From positions 4,774,001 through 4,838,000 of the forward strand of contig NZ_CP137854.1 of the NCBI RefSeq assembly GCF_033546935.1: 64,000 nucleotides of DNA, given 5' to 3'. A model generated the notes under the pieces. It did not search any database. It was not told the origin of the DNA and saw only the letters and a list, made by a program, of their open reading frames with translations. This DNA comes from Xylophilus sp. GOD-11R (GTDB taxonomy: Bacteria; Pseudomonadota; Gammaproteobacteria; Burkholderiales; Burkholderiaceae_C). Below, in pieces: positions 31,155-40,783 of this stretch. The position numbers and the translations under genes are program-made. Each line of letters begins with the position of its first letter. Position 1 is the stretch's first letter.

Positions 31155-32656
31155 TGAGCGTCGACAAGAACAAGCCCCTGCACGATCTGGGCGTGGCAGA
31201 ACTCGCCGCCCGCATCGCCGCGCGTGAGGTGTCGGCGGTGGAGGCCGCCCGGCATTTCCTGGACCGCGCCGCGGCGCACCAGCACCTGGCCGCCTATGTA
31301 TCGATCGACGAGGAGGCCACGCTCGCCCAGGCACGCGCCGCCGACGCCCGCATCGCAGCCGGCACCGCCGGCCGGCTGGAAGGCGTGCCGATCGCGCACA
31401 AGGACATCTTCGTCACCCGCGACTTCCCCACCACCGCCGGCTCGAAGATGCTGGCCGGCTACCGCTCGCCCTTCGACGCCACCGTGGTCGCCAACCTGGC
31501 GGCACAGGGCGCGGTCACGCTCGGCAAGCTGAGCTGCGACGAGTTCGCCATGGGCTCGGCCAACGAGAGCGTGGCCGTCGCGCCGGTCGGTGGCGATGTG
31601 CCCCGCACGCCGCTGAACCCCTGGGACCACACCCGCGTGGCGGGCGGCTCGTCGGGCGGCAGCGCCGTGGCCGTGGCCGCGCGCCTGGCGCCGGCGGCCA
31701 CCGGCACCGACACCGGTGGCTCGATCCGCCAGCCGGCTGCCTTCTGCGGCATCACCGGCATCAAGCCCACCTACGGCCGCGCCTCGCGCTACGGCATGGT
31801 GGCCTATGCCTCCAGCCTCGACCAGGCCGGCCCCATGGCCCGCAGCGCCGAGGACTGCGCCCTGCTGCTGTCGGCCCTGTGCGGCCCGGATCCGGACCGC
31901 GATTCCACCTCGCTGGACCGCCCCGCCGAAGACTATTCGCGCTCGCTGGCCGACGATCTTTCGGGTCTGCGCATCGGCATCCCCCAGGAGTTCTTCGGCG
32001 AAGGCCTGCAGCCCGACGTGCGGGCCGCCATCGACACCGCCCTGGCCACCTACCAGGGTCTGGGCGCCACGCTGGTCCCGGTGTCGCTGCCCCGCACCGA
32101 GCTGTCGATTCCCGTCTACTACATCATCGCGCCGGCCGAGGCCTCGTCCAACCTGAGCCGCTTCGACGGCGTGAAGTTCGGACACCGCGCAGAGCGCTAC
32201 GGCGACCTGCTCGACATGTACAAGAAGACCCGCTCCGAAGGTTTCGGCGACGAGGTCAAGCGCCGCATCATGATCGGCACCTACGTGCTCTCGCACGGCT
32301 ACTACGACGCCTACTACCTGCAGGCGCAAAAGATCCGCCGCATGATCGCCGACGACTTCCGCGCCGCCTTCGCGCAGTGCGACGTCATCGCCGGTCCGGT
32401 GGCGCCCAGCGTGGCCTGGAAGATCGGCGAGAAGTCCGATGACCCGGTCGCCAACTACCTCGCCGACATCTTCACGCTGCCCGCATCGCTCGCCGGCCTG
32501 CCCGGCATGAGCCTGCCGGTGGGCAGCGGCGCGGGCGGCATGCCGGTGGGCCTGCAGCTCATCGGCAACTACTTCGGCGAGTCGCGGCTGCTCAATGCGG
32601 CGCACCGCTTTCAGCTGGCTACCGACTTCCATCTCCGCGCACCCGAATCCATCTGA
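31151..32656 (+). CDS. gatA: Asp-tRNA(Asn)/Glu-tRNA(Gln) amidotransferase subunit A
   Basis: A 501-residue amidase that releases ammonia from glutamine for conversion of Glu-tRNA(Gln) or Asp-tRNA(Asn) to the amidated form. The amidase signature is complete: catalytic lysine in IAHKDIF, and the serines in [13 protein letters not shown] and [12 protein letters not shown] second ATG one codon on (31154) is an alternative start. Cells with gatCAB usually lack a glutaminyl- or asparaginyl-tRNA synthetase, or keep both routes. Confidence 0.98.
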   Translation: MMSVDKNKPLHDLGVAELAARIAAREVSAVEAARHFLDRAAAHQHLAAYVSIDEEATLAQARAADARIAAGTAGRLEGVPIAHKDIFVTRDFPTTAGSKMLAGYRSPFDATVVANLAAQGAVTLGKLSCDEFAMGSANESVAVAPVGGDVPRTPLNPWDHTRVAGGSSGGSAVAVAARLAPAATGTDTGGSIRQPAAFCGITGIKPTYGRASRYGMVAYASSLDQAGPMARSAEDCALLLSALCGPDPDRDSTSLDRPAEDYSRSLADDLSGLRIGIPQEFFGEGLQPDVRAAIDTALATYQGLGATLVPVSLPRTELSIPVYYIIAPAEASSNLSRFDGVKFGHRAERYGDLLDMYKKTRSEGFGDEVKRRIMIGTYVLSHGYYDAYYLQAQKIRRMIADDFRAAFAQCDVIAGPVAPSVAWKIGEKSDDPVANYLADIFTLPASLAGLPGMSLPVGSGAGGMPVGLQLIGNYFGESRLLNAAHRFQLATDFHLRAPESI

Positions 32657-32665
32657 CGCACACCC

Positions 32666-34111
32666 ATGACCTCGCCACTCGTCCAGGGCTATGAAGTCGT
32701 GATCGGCTTCGAAACCCACACCCAGCTCTCCACCGCCTCCAAGATCTTCAGCCGGGCGCCGACGGCCTTCGGCGCCGAGGCCAACACCCAGGCCGCGCCG
32801 GTCGACCTGGCCCTGCCCGGCACGCTGCCGGTGATGAACCGGGGCGCGGTCGAACGCGCCATCGAACTCGGCCTGGCGCTGGGCTCGGTCATCGCGCCGC
32901 GCAGCGTGTTCGCGCGCAAAAACTACTTCTATCCGGACCTGCCCAAGGGCTACCAGATCAGTCAGTTCGAGATTCCCGTGGTGCAAGGCGGTTCGGTCGA
33001 ATTCATGCTCGGCGACGAGAAGAAGACCGTGCGCCTGGTGCGCGCCCATTTGGAAGAAGATGCCGGCAAGTCGCTGCACGAAGACTTCGTCGGCATGAGC
33101 GGCATCGACCTGAACCGCGCCGGCACGCCGCTGCTGGAGATCGTCACCGAGCCCGACATGCGCAGCACCGCCGAAGCGGTGGCCTATGCGCGCGAACTGC
33201 ACAAGATCGTCACCTGGATCGGCATCTGCGACGGCAACATGCAGGAAGGCTCGTTCCGCTGCGACGCCAACGTCTCGGTGCGCAAGCCCGGCCAGCCGCT
33301 GGGCACCCGGCGCGAGATCAAGAACCTGAACAGCTTCAAGTTCATGCAGCAGGCGATCGACTACGAGATCCGCTGGCAGATCGAGGAGATCGAGGACGGC
33401 CGCGCGATCCAGCAAGCCACCGTGCTGTTCGACCCGGACACCGGCGAGACTCGCGCCATGCGCACCAAGGAAGACGCCGCCGATTACCGCTATTTCCCCG
33501 ATCCCGACCTGCCGCCGCTGGTGGTGGCGGCCGACTGGGTGGAGCAGGTGCGCGCACGCATGCCCGAGCTGCCGCGCACCATGGCCGCGCGCTTCGTGGC
33601 CGACTACGGCCTGCCCGAATACGACGCCGCCACGCTCACCCAGAGCAAGGCGATGGCCGGCTATTTCGAGACGGCCGCCAAAGCCAGCGGCCAGGCCAAG
33701 CTGGCCAGCAATTGGATCATGGGCGAGGTGTCGCGCCGGCTAAACGCCAGCGAGTCCGGCATCGCCGATGCGCCGGTCTCGGCCGCGCAACTGGCCGCGC
33801 TGGTCGGCCGCATCGCCGACGGCACCATCAGCAACAACGCCGCGCGCCAGGTGTTCGACGCACTCTGGACCGGCGAGGGCAGCGAGGTCGACGCAGTCAT
33901 CGAAGCCAAGGGCCTCAAGCAGATGAACGACAGCGGCGCGCTGGAAAAGATCATCGACGAGGTGATCGCCGCCAACCCCGACAACGTGGCCCAGTACCGC
34001 GCGGGCAAGGACAAGGCCTTCAACGCCCTGGTCGGCCAGGCGATGAAGGCGAGCAAGGGCAAGGCCAACCCGGCCGAAGTCAACGCGATGCTCAAGGCCC
34101 GGCTGGCCTGA
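32666..34111 (+). CDS. gatB: Asp-tRNA(Asn)/Glu-tRNA(Gln) amidotransferase subunit B
   Basis: A 481-residue subunit that phosphorylates the misacylated tRNA and transfers ammonia to it. The N-terminal cradle domain ([15 protein letters not shown]) and the [13 protein letters not shown] segment are typical, and the C-terminal YqeY-like tail domain binds tRNA. It starts 9 nt after gatA. Confidence 0.98.
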   Translation: MTSPLVQGYEVVIGFETHTQLSTASKIFSRAPTAFGAEANTQAAPVDLALPGTLPVMNRGAVERAIELGLALGSVIAPRSVFARKNYFYPDLPKGYQISQFEIPVVQGGSVEFMLGDEKKTVRLVRAHLEEDAGKSLHEDFVGMSGIDLNRAGTPLLEIVTEPDMRSTAEAVAYARELHKIVTWIGICDGNMQEGSFRCDANVSVRKPGQPLGTRREIKNLNSFKFMQQAIDYEIRWQIEEIEDGRAIQQATVLFDPDTGETRAMRTKEDAADYRYFPDPDLPPLVVAADWVEQVRARMPELPRTMAARFVADYGLPEYDAATLTQSKAMAGYFETAAKASGQAKLASNWIMGEVSRRLNASESGIADAPVSAAQLAALVGRIADGTISNNAARQVFDALWTGEGSEVDAVIEAKGLKQMNDSGALEKIIDEVIAANPDNVAQYRAGKDKAFNALVGQAMKASKGKANPAEVNAMLKARLA

Positions 34112-34181
34112 GCTCGGCCGTCGGCGCAAAGCCCCCATGCGCGGGGCGGCGTCGGCGCTTTCACGGAGCAGCATCCGCAAT

Positions 34182-34200
34182 AATGGGAATCCGTCTCATT
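34182..34200 (+). promoter_or_regulatory. Putative Fur box upstream of the PepSY gene
   Basis: The 19-bp site AATGGGA-ATCCG-TCTCATT is an inverted repeat with one mismatch in 7-bp arms and fits the Fur consensus half-sites. It lies 38 nt before the PepSY start, a place where Fur would block transcription when iron is plentiful. Confidence 0.6.
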
Positions 34201-34238
34201 CTCCGTGGCACGCCGTTCACCGGCCAGCCGCATCCGCC

Positions 34239-35402
34239 ATGTCTTCCTCCGCCGTCCCTCCGGAATCGATTTCCGACGCCCCGGCTGCCGCCCCGCGCAA
34301 GGCGCCGCACCGATACCTGAGCAGCGCCGCCATCCGCCAATGGAGCTGGGTGCACAAGTGGTCCAGTCTCGTCAGCACGGTCTTCATGCTGCTGCTCTGC
34401 GTCACCGGCCTGCCGCTGCTGTTCCACCACGAGATCGGCCACCTGCTCGGCACCGAGATCGAGCCGCCGGCGCTGTCCGCCGACGCGCCGCGCGCCAGCA
34501 TCGACACCACCATCGCCAACGCCATGGCCAAGCATCCCGGCAAGGTGGTGCAGTTCTACGGCCCCGACGACGACGACGACCGCATGGCTTTCGTCACGCT
34601 CAACGACAAGGTCGATTCCGCCGTCGGGTTTACCAGCCTGATGATGGACGCCCGCACCGGCGAGGCGCTGCCGCACGCGCCCTTCGACGAGGGCTTCATG
34701 TACATCATGTTCAAGCTCCACGTCGACCTGTTCATGGACTTGCCTGGCAAGCTCTTCCTGGGCTTCATGGGCTTTCTGCTGCTGCTGGCCATCATCTCGG
34801 GCGTGGTGCTGTACGCGCCCTTCATGCGCAAGCTGGAGTTCGGCGCGGTGCGCCGCGACCGCACCACCCGCACCAAGTGGCTCGATCTGCACAACCTGCT
34901 CGGCGTGGTCACGCTCGTGTGGGCTTTCGTGGTGGGCGGCACCGGCATGATCAACACCTGGGCCGATCTGGTCTTCAAGTACTGGCAGAACGACCAGATG
35001 GCGCAGATGGTGGCGCCCTACCAGGGTCTGCCGCCGCCGTCTCACACCGTGCCGGTGCAGCGGGCCGCCGACGCCGCGCGCGCACTGCTGCCGGAGATGG
35101 ACCTGCGCTTCATCGCCTTCCCGGGCAGCAACTTTTCCAGCCCGCACCACTTCGCCGTGTTCATGAAAGGCGCCACGCCGCTGACCTCGCGCCTGCTGCA
35201 GCCGGTGCTGGTCGACGCCGAGACCGGCCAGGTCACCGACAGCCGTCCGCTGCCCTGGTATGGCACCGCATTGCTCATCTCGCAGCCGCTGCACTTCGGC
35301 GACTACGGTGGCACCCCCCTGCAGATCCTGTGGGCGCTGCTCGACATCGCCACCATCGTCGTGCTGGCCAGCGGCCTGTATCTCTGGATCAAGAAACGAT
35401 GA
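34239..35402 (+). CDS. PepSY-associated TM helix domain protein
   Basis: A 387-residue inner-membrane protein with four predicted helices (first near residues 45-65, last at the C terminus) and periplasmic PepSY-like segments. The motif WVHKWSSLVSTVFMLLLCVTGLPL with its histidine, and WLDLHNLLGVVTLVWAFVVGGTG, are typical of the group. Relatives lie beside TonB-dependent siderophore receptors and some act as ferric-siderophore reductases. The Fur box in front supports an iron role. The start at 34239 follows the box; upstream in-frame codons would cover it. Confidence 0.85.
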   Translation: MSSSAVPPESISDAPAAAPRKAPHRYLSSAAIRQWSWVHKWSSLVSTVFMLLLCVTGLPLLFHHEIGHLLGTEIEPPALSADAPRASIDTTIANAMAKHPGKVVQFYGPDDDDDRMAFVTLNDKVDSAVGFTSLMMDARTGEALPHAPFDEGFMYIMFKLHVDLFMDLPGKLFLGFMGFLLLLAIISGVVLYAPFMRKLEFGAVRRDRTTRTKWLDLHNLLGVVTLVWAFVVGGTGMINTWADLVFKYWQNDQMAQMVAPYQGLPPPSHTVPVQRAADAARALLPEMDLRFIAFPGSNFSSPHHFAVFMKGATPLTSRLLQPVLVDAETGQVTDSRPLPWYGTALLISQPLHFGDYGGTPLQILWALLDIATIVVLASGLYLWIKKR

Positions 35403-35620
35403 GCCATTCGCATTCGAACATCCACCATCACCGTGGCGAACGCTGGGCACTGTGGCGCTGGCCCCTGGCCATGGGCGTGCTGTCGGCCGTGGGCTTGATC
35501 GCCGGGCTGGTCTGGGACGGCTGGGGCGACTGGCTGTCGTGGGCTGCGCTGGGCGTTCCGGTGGTGGTGATGCTCTGGTTCGGCTGGCTGCGCCGCGCAC
35601 AGCGCCGGCCGCGCGACTAG
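35399..35620 (+). CDS. Small membrane protein of unknown function
   Basis: A 73-residue protein overlapping the PepSY gene stop by 4 nt (ATGA). The N terminus is His-rich (SHSHSNIHHHRGE), two hydrophobic helices follow (about residues 18-38 and 45-64), and the C terminus is basic. I do not recognise a family. Translational coupling to the PepSY gene and the shared Fur box suggest a role in the same iron-related process; the histidines could bind metal, which is speculation. Confidence 0.75.
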   Translation: MSHSHSNIHHHRGERWALWRWPLAMGVLSAVGLIAGLVWDGWGDWLSWAALGVPVVVMLWFGWLRRAQRRPRD

Positions 35621-35650
35621 CCAATCAGACGACCGGGCGCCGCGGCGTCC

Positions 35651-36361
35651 CTACGCCTGGTCCTGCACGCCGTAGCGCAACCGGTAGGCCGCCACGGCGG
35701 CATGGTGGGCCGACACGTCTTCGGCGCCGTGGCTCGACAGGTAGGACAGCAGATCGGCCAGCCGCGCCACGGTGCAGACCTCCATGCCCAGGCGGTTGCG
35801 CACGTACTGCACCGCGCTGTAGTCCACGTCCTGGCCGTTCTCGGTCGCCTTTTCCTGGCGGTCGAGCGCGATCGCCATGGCCTGCGGAATGGCGCCGGCC
35901 GCCTTGATCAGCGCGATGGATTCCCGCGCGGCGGTGCCGGCCGACATCACGTCGTCGACGATCAGCACCCGGCCCTTGAGCGGCGCGCCGACCAGGCTGC
36001 CGCCCTCGCCGTGGTCCTTGGCTTCCTTGCGGTTGTAGGCGAATGGCACGCTGCGGCCACGCCGCGCCAGCTCGATCGCCACCGCTGCGGCCAGCGGAAT
36101 GCCCTTGTAGGCCGGGCCGAAGATCATGTCGAAGCCGATATCGCTGGCGATCAGGGCGTCTGCATAGAATCCGGCGAGCCGACCGAGCTTGGCGCCGTCG
36201 TCGAACAGACCGGCGTTGAAGAAGTAGGGCGACAGCCGCCCTGCCTTGGTCTTGAATTCACCAAAACGCAATACGCCGGATTCGATGCAGAACTGCACGA
36301 ACTCCTGGGCCAGCGGCCCTGCCGCGCTTGCGCCCGGGGCGCCATTGCCATCCACCACCAT
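35651..36361 (-). CDS. pyrE: Orotate phosphoribosyltransferase
   Basis: A 236-residue enzyme that joins orotate to PRPP in pyrimidine synthesis. The PRPP loop is RVLIVDDVMSAGTA and the orotate loop is in FNAGLFDDGAKL. The ATG at 36361 gives a slightly long N terminus (MVVDGNGAPGASAAGP). The divergent xth start is only 12 nt away, so each promoter must lie inside the other's coding region or be shared. Confidence 0.95.
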   Translation of the reverse strand: MVVDGNGAPGASAAGPLAQEFVQFCIESGVLRFGEFKTKAGRLSPYFFNAGLFDDGAKLGRLAGFYADALIASDIGFDMIFGPAYKGIPLAAAVAIELARRGRSVPFAYNRKEAKDHGEGGSLVGAPLKGRVLIVDDVMSAGTAARESIALIKAAGAIPQAMAIALDRQEKATENGQDVDYSAVQYVRNRLGMEVCTVARLADLLSYLSSHGAEDVSAHHAAVAAYRLRYGVQDQA

Positions 36362-36373
36362 GGGACGATTTCC

Positions 36374-37177
36374 TTGTTCAAATTGACGAGCCTGAACCTC
36401 AACGGCATCCGATCTGCCACCAGCAAGGGGCTGGAGGCCTGGATCGCGCAGACCGCGCCGGATTGTATTTGCGTGCAGGAAGTGAAAGCACAGGCCGCCG
36501 ATGTGGCCGGGCGTTTCGAACAGCTGGCCGGCATGCAGGGCCACTTCCACTTCGCCGAGAAAAAGGGCTATTCGGGCGTGGCCATCTACACCCGGCACGA
36601 GCCGAGCGATGTCGTCATCGGCTACGGCTCGCCCGAGTTCGACGCCGAAGGCCGCTTCATCGAACTGCGCTTCGACACGCCGGCGCGCAAGCTGTCGATC
36701 ATCAGCTGCTACTTCCCCAGCGGCTCGTCGGGCGAGGAGCGGCAGCTCGCCAAGTACCGCTTTCTGGCCGAGGTCCACCCGATCCTGATGAAACTCAAGG
36801 GCGAGCGCGAATTCATCCTTTGCGGCGACATCAACATCGCCCACCAGGAAGCCGACCTGAAGAACTTCAAGGGCAACCGCAAGAACAGCGGCTTCCTGCC
36901 CGAGGAGCGCGACTGGATGAGCCGCATCCTGCACCTCACCGACGCCACCGGCGGCCTGGTCGATGTGTACCGCCGTCTGCACCCCGACACCACCGACACC
37001 TGCTACACGTGGTGGAGCAACCGCGGCCAGGCGTACGCCAAGAACGTGGGCTGGCGCCTCGATTACCAGATCGCCACCCCGGGCATCGCCCAGGCCGCCC
37101 GCAGTGCGGCCATCTACAAGGACGTGAAGTTCAGCGACCACGCGCCGTTGACGATCGACTACGACTTCGCGGCCTGA
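36374..37177 (+). CDS. xth: Exodeoxyribonuclease III (AP endonuclease)
   Basis: A 267-residue Mg-dependent nuclease of base-excision repair that cuts at abasic sites. Key motifs are SLNLNGIRS, VQEVKAQ (catalytic Glu), CGDINIAH, GWRLDYQI and SDHAP (catalytic His). No ATG fits the frame; a TTG at 36374 gives MFKLTSLNLNGIRS, as in relatives, and was chosen. It is divergent from pyrE and converges on the GH19-like gene. Confidence 0.93.
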   Translation: MFKLTSLNLNGIRSATSKGLEAWIAQTAPDCICVQEVKAQAADVAGRFEQLAGMQGHFHFAEKKGYSGVAIYTRHEPSDVVIGYGSPEFDAEGRFIELRFDTPARKLSIISCYFPSGSSGEERQLAKYRFLAEVHPILMKLKGEREFILCGDINIAHQEADLKNFKGNRKNSGFLPEERDWMSRILHLTDATGGLVDVYRRLHPDTTDTCYTWWSNRGQAYAKNVGWRLDYQIATPGIAQAARSAAIYKDVKFSDHAPLTIDYDFAA

Positions 37178-37190
37178 TCGCCCTTGCCGG

Positions 37191-37222
37191 CCGACTCGGC
37201 GGTGTGTGGGCGGCCGAGTCGG
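37191..37222. terminator. Hairpin between convergent xth and GH19-like genes
   Basis: A perfect 10-bp stem CCGACTCGGC / GCCGAGTCGG with a 12-nt loop lies in the 56-nt gap between two convergent genes. It lacks a T-run on either side, so it may be a weak or rho-assisted terminator. Confidence 0.45.
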
Positions 37223-37233
37223 GCCCGAGCCTC

Positions 37234-38439
37234 TCAACGGGCTGCGGTGAGCCCCTGCAGCGCCTGTCGGTAGACAGCGTCGAACTTCGGCAGTTGCGTG
37301 GCGCCACCGGTCAGCAGCCTGCGCACCGCGGCGGTGTCGGAATAGTCCAGCCTGGCACGTGCGGTGGCGGCTTCGGGGCGCATCACCCAGGCCACGAGCA
37401 CCCGCGACGCGACTTCCGGGCTGTTGATGTCCTGCGGCGAATCGACCAGGCGCGTGCCCAGTCCGAGTTGCTCGCCGATGCGCTGGTAGTTGGCGCGGCC
37501 GGTGAGTGCCAGGAAGCCGCGGCCGCGGTACTTCACACCGTCGCCCGTATCGGTGTTGCCGAAGCGGCTCTCGTATTTCGCCGCCGCGCCAGCGGCTTCC
37601 TCGAGCGGGCCGAAGCTCGGGTCTTCCACCGCGATGGTGGCGACTATCGCGGCCACCAGGCGCGAATCGGCCACACCGAACTCCTGCAATGCCGCCCGGA
37701 GATAGGGCGCGTTGGCGTCGATGTTGGCGGCGGCGCTCGCGGGAAAGAGGGGTTTCAAAAATGCCGCGTCGACCCGCTCGGTGAGGGCCGTGACGCGCCG
37801 CGCCGTGTCGGCGGCTAGCACGGTCGCCGCCGGCCCTGTCGCGGTCGACGGCGCCTTGCCGAGCCGCTCGATGTTGCCCGCCGCCGCCGCGAGCGCCAGC
37901 GCCCGCGACTTCTCCACCAGTTGCCGCTGAAGCTCGTCGCGCTGGCTCGGGTTCTCCATGGCGGCGGCGATCCGCACGTTCAGCACCTGGATGTCGGCGA
38001 CATAGCTCGCCGTGCTTTCGCTCATGTTCGCCGCCGGGCCAAGCGCCGCAGCAGCGGCCTGGTCTTCGAAGGCTTTCCTCAGGCTGGCCTGCGAGCGTTG
38101 GTAGTCGTCGTAGCGTTGCTGCGCCCAGGGCTGCAGCGGATGGTCCTTGAGCTGCCCGAGTGCGCTGTAGAGGATGGCTCGGCCGTCTTCCGGGGTGTCC
38201 TTGGCCAAGATCAGCTTGAGATAGCTTTCGGCCAGCGCGCTGCGTTCCTTGAGGTCGGCCAGCTGCAGTTCGCGCCGAGTTTTCTCGCGCTCCATGTCGG
38301 CGTGGAAATGGCCATCGATCCACGAGGACGCTGACTGGCCGACAGCAATCAGCGCTCCGGCCACCGCCGCAACCCTCGTCAGCGACGCAGTCCAGCCTGC
38401 GCTGGTGGGCGGCGGCGCCGGATCGTGGCTGCTGGGCAT
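37234..38439 (-). CDS. Membrane-anchored protein with GH19 chitinase/lysozyme-like domain
   Basis: A 401-residue protein. A hydrophobic segment (about residues 20-37) could anchor it, with the bulk outside the cytoplasm. Residues 45-235 are helical and Ala/Glu/Arg-rich, probably coiled coil. The C-terminal ~150 residues resemble GH19 endolysins: IAVEDPSF (E272, likely catalytic acid), KYESRFGN (E290) and GDGVKYRGRGFLALTGRANYQRIG. This would cut glycan chains of peptidoglycan or chitin. The family assignment rests on the C-terminal motif only. Its neighbours are a GntR regulator and AmpG. Confidence 0.65.
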   Translation of the reverse strand: MPSSHDPAPPPTSAGWTASLTRVAAVAGALIAVGQSASSWIDGHFHADMEREKTRRELQLADLKERSALAESYLKLILAKDTPEDGRAILYSALGQLKDHPLQPWAQQRYDDYQRSQASLRKAFEDQAAAAALGPAANMSESTASYVADIQVLNVRIAAAMENPSQRDELQRQLVEKSRALALAAAAGNIERLGKAPSTATGPAATVLAADTARRVTALTERVDAAFLKPLFPASAAANIDANAPYLRAALQEFGVADSRLVAAIVATIAVEDPSFGPLEEAAGAAAKYESRFGNTDTGDGVKYRGRGFLALTGRANYQRIGEQLGLGTRLVDSPQDINSPEVASRVLVAWVMRPEAATARARLDYSDTAAVRRLLTGGATQLPKFDAVYRQALQGLTAAR

Positions 38440-38520
38440 GGCTTCGGTCCTTCGCCGCGGACTCGGCGCGCGGCACTCCGGCAGGCTAAGGGGATGCGGC
38501 GGCGCTGTAAAGCGGGGCGT

Positions 38521-39279
38521 TCACGACTGCGGCGGCGCCTCGTCGGCTCGAACCGATCGCGCCGCGCGCTGCGCCATGTGCACCTGGTGCAGCGTGATCT
38601 TGTGCACCTCGGCCTGGCTGGCCTCGATGTGTGCGCGCAGCAGCATCGCCGCCTGGTTGCCGCGCTTGGTGAGGATGGCCGACAGGATCTGGCCGTGCTC
38701 CTGGTAGGCCGCGTCGATGCGCGGCAGCCGGGTGAAGTCGAGCCGGCGGATGATGCGGATGCGCCCCGTCACCTCGCGGTGCACCCGCGCCATTTCGTCG
38801 TTGCCGGCGGCCGCGACGATGTCGCAGTGGAAGTCTTCGTCCCACAGGGCGATCTCGGCAGCATCGGTGCTGCGCTCCTGGGGCGTCACCAGCCAGCGGT
38901 GGGCCAGCGCGTCGAGCAGCGCGTGGCCCGGCGTGCGGCCGGCTTCGCAGAGCCGGTGCACGGCCGTCACCTCCAGCACGCGGCGCAGTTCGTAGAGTTG
39001 CTCGAAGCGCGCGAAGTTGAAGGGCAGCACCCGCCAGCCGCTGCGAAACAGCACCTCCAGATAGCCTTCGTCGCGCAGGCGGAACAGCGCCTGGCGCACC
39101 GGCGTGCGCGACACGCCGAACTGCTCGGCGATCTCTCCCTCGGTGAAGCGGTCGCCGGGGACGCGTCGAAACTGCGCGATGTCCTGCTGGATGTACAGGT
39201 AGATTTCCTCCGCGCGCCGCCCCAGCGCGGGGACGGCGGCCTCGGGGTCGGGGGGGAGCAGCAGGGGAAGATCGGCCAC
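38521..39279 (-). CDS. GntR family transcriptional regulator (FCD type)
   Basis: A 252-residue DNA-binding regulator. The winged-helix domain is at about residues 25-85 (FTEGEIAEQFGVSRTPVRQALFRLRDEGYLEV), followed by an all-helical FCD ligand domain with the metal-binding pattern (D in EDFHCDI, H in YQEHGQI, H in LRAHIE). FCD regulators sense small acids and sugars. It is divergent from ampG; its target is unknown. Confidence 0.9.
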   Translation of the reverse strand: MADLPLLLPPDPEAAVPALGRRAEEIYLYIQQDIAQFRRVPGDRFTEGEIAEQFGVSRTPVRQALFRLRDEGYLEVLFRSGWRVLPFNFARFEQLYELRRVLEVTAVHRLCEAGRTPGHALLDALAHRWLVTPQERSTDAAEIALWDEDFHCDIVAAAGNDEMARVHREVTGRIRIIRRLDFTRLPRIDAAYQEHGQILSAILTKRGNQAAMLLRAHIEASQAEVHKITLHQVHMAQRAARSVRADEAPPQS

Positions 39280-39346
39280 GACCGGATGTTAGCGACCCGG
39301 CCCGTCCGGCTCCGCGCCAATAATAGGCAGCCCCTCGCCACACGCC

Positions 39347-40699
39347 ATGCCGCCAGCCGCATATCCCACCTCATCCGCCGACCTCGACACGGCCCCCGCA
39401 CCATCGTCCTGGCGCCAGGCCTTGCGGGTCTACGCCGAACCCGCCAGCTTGCGCATGCTGGCGCTCGGCTTCTCGTCGGGACTGCCGCTGCTGCTGGTGC
39501 TGGGCTCCTTCGGCTTCTGGCTGCGCGAGGCCTCGATCGACCGCTCCTCCATCGGCCACCTCAGCTGGATCGGCCTGGTCTACGCCTTCAAGTGGGTCTG
39601 GTCACCGCTGGTCGACCGCATGCCGCTGCCGTTGCTCAGCCGCCTGCTCGGCCAGCGCCGTGCCTGGCTGATGCTGGCGCAGTGCGGCGTGGCGGCTGGT
39701 CTGGCGGGCATGGCGCTGAACGACCCCCAAACGGCGCTCGGGCCCATCGTCTGGTGCGCGCTGGCAGTGGCGTTCGCCTCGGCCACGCAGGACGTGGCGC
39801 TGGACGCCTTCCGCATCGAATCGGCCGGCGTAGAGCGGCAGGCGGCGCTGGCCGCCACCTACCAGACCGGCTACCGGCTCGCCATGATCTGGGCCGGCGC
39901 CGGTGTCCTGGCGCTCGCGGCTTATGCCGAAGTTGCGGGCGCCGGCTACCAACCCGGTGCCTGGCGCTTCGCGTACGGCGCCATGGCCGCGTCGATGGCG
40001 GTGGGCATTCTCACCACGCTGCTGTCGCCCGAACCCGCGCCGCGCCCGCCGAGCGCCGCACGCGGCGCGGCCGCCTGGCTGCGCGAAACGCTGGTCGAGC
40101 CCTTCGCCGACTTCTTCCGCAGCCACGGGCGCGGCGCGCTGGTGGTGCTGGCGCTGATCGCCGTCTACCGCATCAGCGACGTGGTGATGGGCATCATGGC
40201 CAACCCCTTCTACGTGGACATGGGCTACAGCAAGGCCGAGGTCGCCACCGTCACCAAGGTGTATGGCGTGGTCATGACGCTCGTCGGCGCCTTCGTCGGC
40301 GGCGCGCTGGCCATGCGCCTGGGCGTGATGCGCGTGCTGATGGCCGGCGCGGCGCTGTCGGCGCTGACCAACCTGCTCTTCGCCTGGCTCGGCACCCGCG
40401 GGCACGACGTGACCGGCCTGGTGCTGGTGGTGGCAGCCGACAACCTGGCCGGCGGCATCGCCACCTCGGCCTTCGTGGCCTATCTCTCGGGCCTCACCAA
40501 CATCCGCTATTCGGCCACGCAGTACGCGCTGTTCAGCTCGCTGATGCTGGTGCTTCCCAAGTTCATCGCCGGCTTCTCGGGCGACGTGGTCGACCGGTTC
40601 GGCTACGGCGCCTTTTTCGTGGCGACCGCCTTGCTCGGCCTGCCGGTGCTGGCGTTGGTGGCCCTGGCACGACGCTCGACGCCGGTACGCACGCCCTGA
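39347..40699 (+). CDS. ampG: AmpG-like muropeptide transporter (MFS)
   Basis: A 450-residue major facilitator with about 12 membrane helices. The N-terminal signature ALGFSSGLPLLLVLGSFGFWLREASID and the loop KWVWSPLVDRMPLPLLSRLLGQRRAWL are typical of AmpG, which imports anhydromuropeptides for cell-wall recycling and feeds beta-lactamase induction. It is divergent from the GntR regulator. Confidence 0.9.
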   Translation: MPPAAYPTSSADLDTAPAPSSWRQALRVYAEPASLRMLALGFSSGLPLLLVLGSFGFWLREASIDRSSIGHLSWIGLVYAFKWVWSPLVDRMPLPLLSRLLGQRRAWLMLAQCGVAAGLAGMALNDPQTALGPIVWCALAVAFASATQDVALDAFRIESAGVERQAALAATYQTGYRLAMIWAGAGVLALAAYAEVAGAGYQPGAWRFAYGAMAASMAVGILTTLLSPEPAPRPPSAARGAAAWLRETLVEPFADFFRSHGRGALVVLALIAVYRISDVVMGIMANPFYVDMGYSKAEVATVTKVYGVVMTLVGAFVGGALAMRLGVMRVLMAGAALSALTNLLFAWLGTRGHDVTGLVLVVAADNLAGGIATSAFVAYLSGLTNIRYSATQYALFSSLMLVLPKFIAGFSGDVVDRFGYGAFFVATALLGLPVLALVALARRSTPVRTP

Positions 40700-40723
40700 G
40701 CAGCAACCCCTAGGCCCGGGGCT

Positions 40724-40738
40724 TTTACCTAACTTTAC
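40724..40738 (-). promoter_or_regulatory. CpxR-like direct repeat before the two-component genes
   Basis: Read on the minus strand the site is GTAAA-GTTAG-GTAAA, exactly the GTAAA-N5-GTAAA pattern bound by CpxR-type OmpR-family regulators. It lies 46 nt before the response regulator start, so autoregulation is likely. Confidence 0.5.
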
Positions 40739-40783
40739 GGCAGTGACAACGCCACACCAGCGCAAGCGCAGGAGGATCCACCG

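Noticed and set aside
30782..33415. An 877-codon minus-strand frame opposite gatC-gatA-gatB
   Set aside because: It spans three clearly coding genes on the other strand and has shadow-like composition.
35625..35650. Terminator between the 73-aa gene and pyrE
   Set aside because: The inverted repeat GGGCGCC/GGCGTCCC is imperfect and lacks T's.
40708..40726. Terminator after ampG (CCCC...GGGG, TTTT)
   Set aside because: The stem is only 4 bp with a 7-nt loop; too weak to call.
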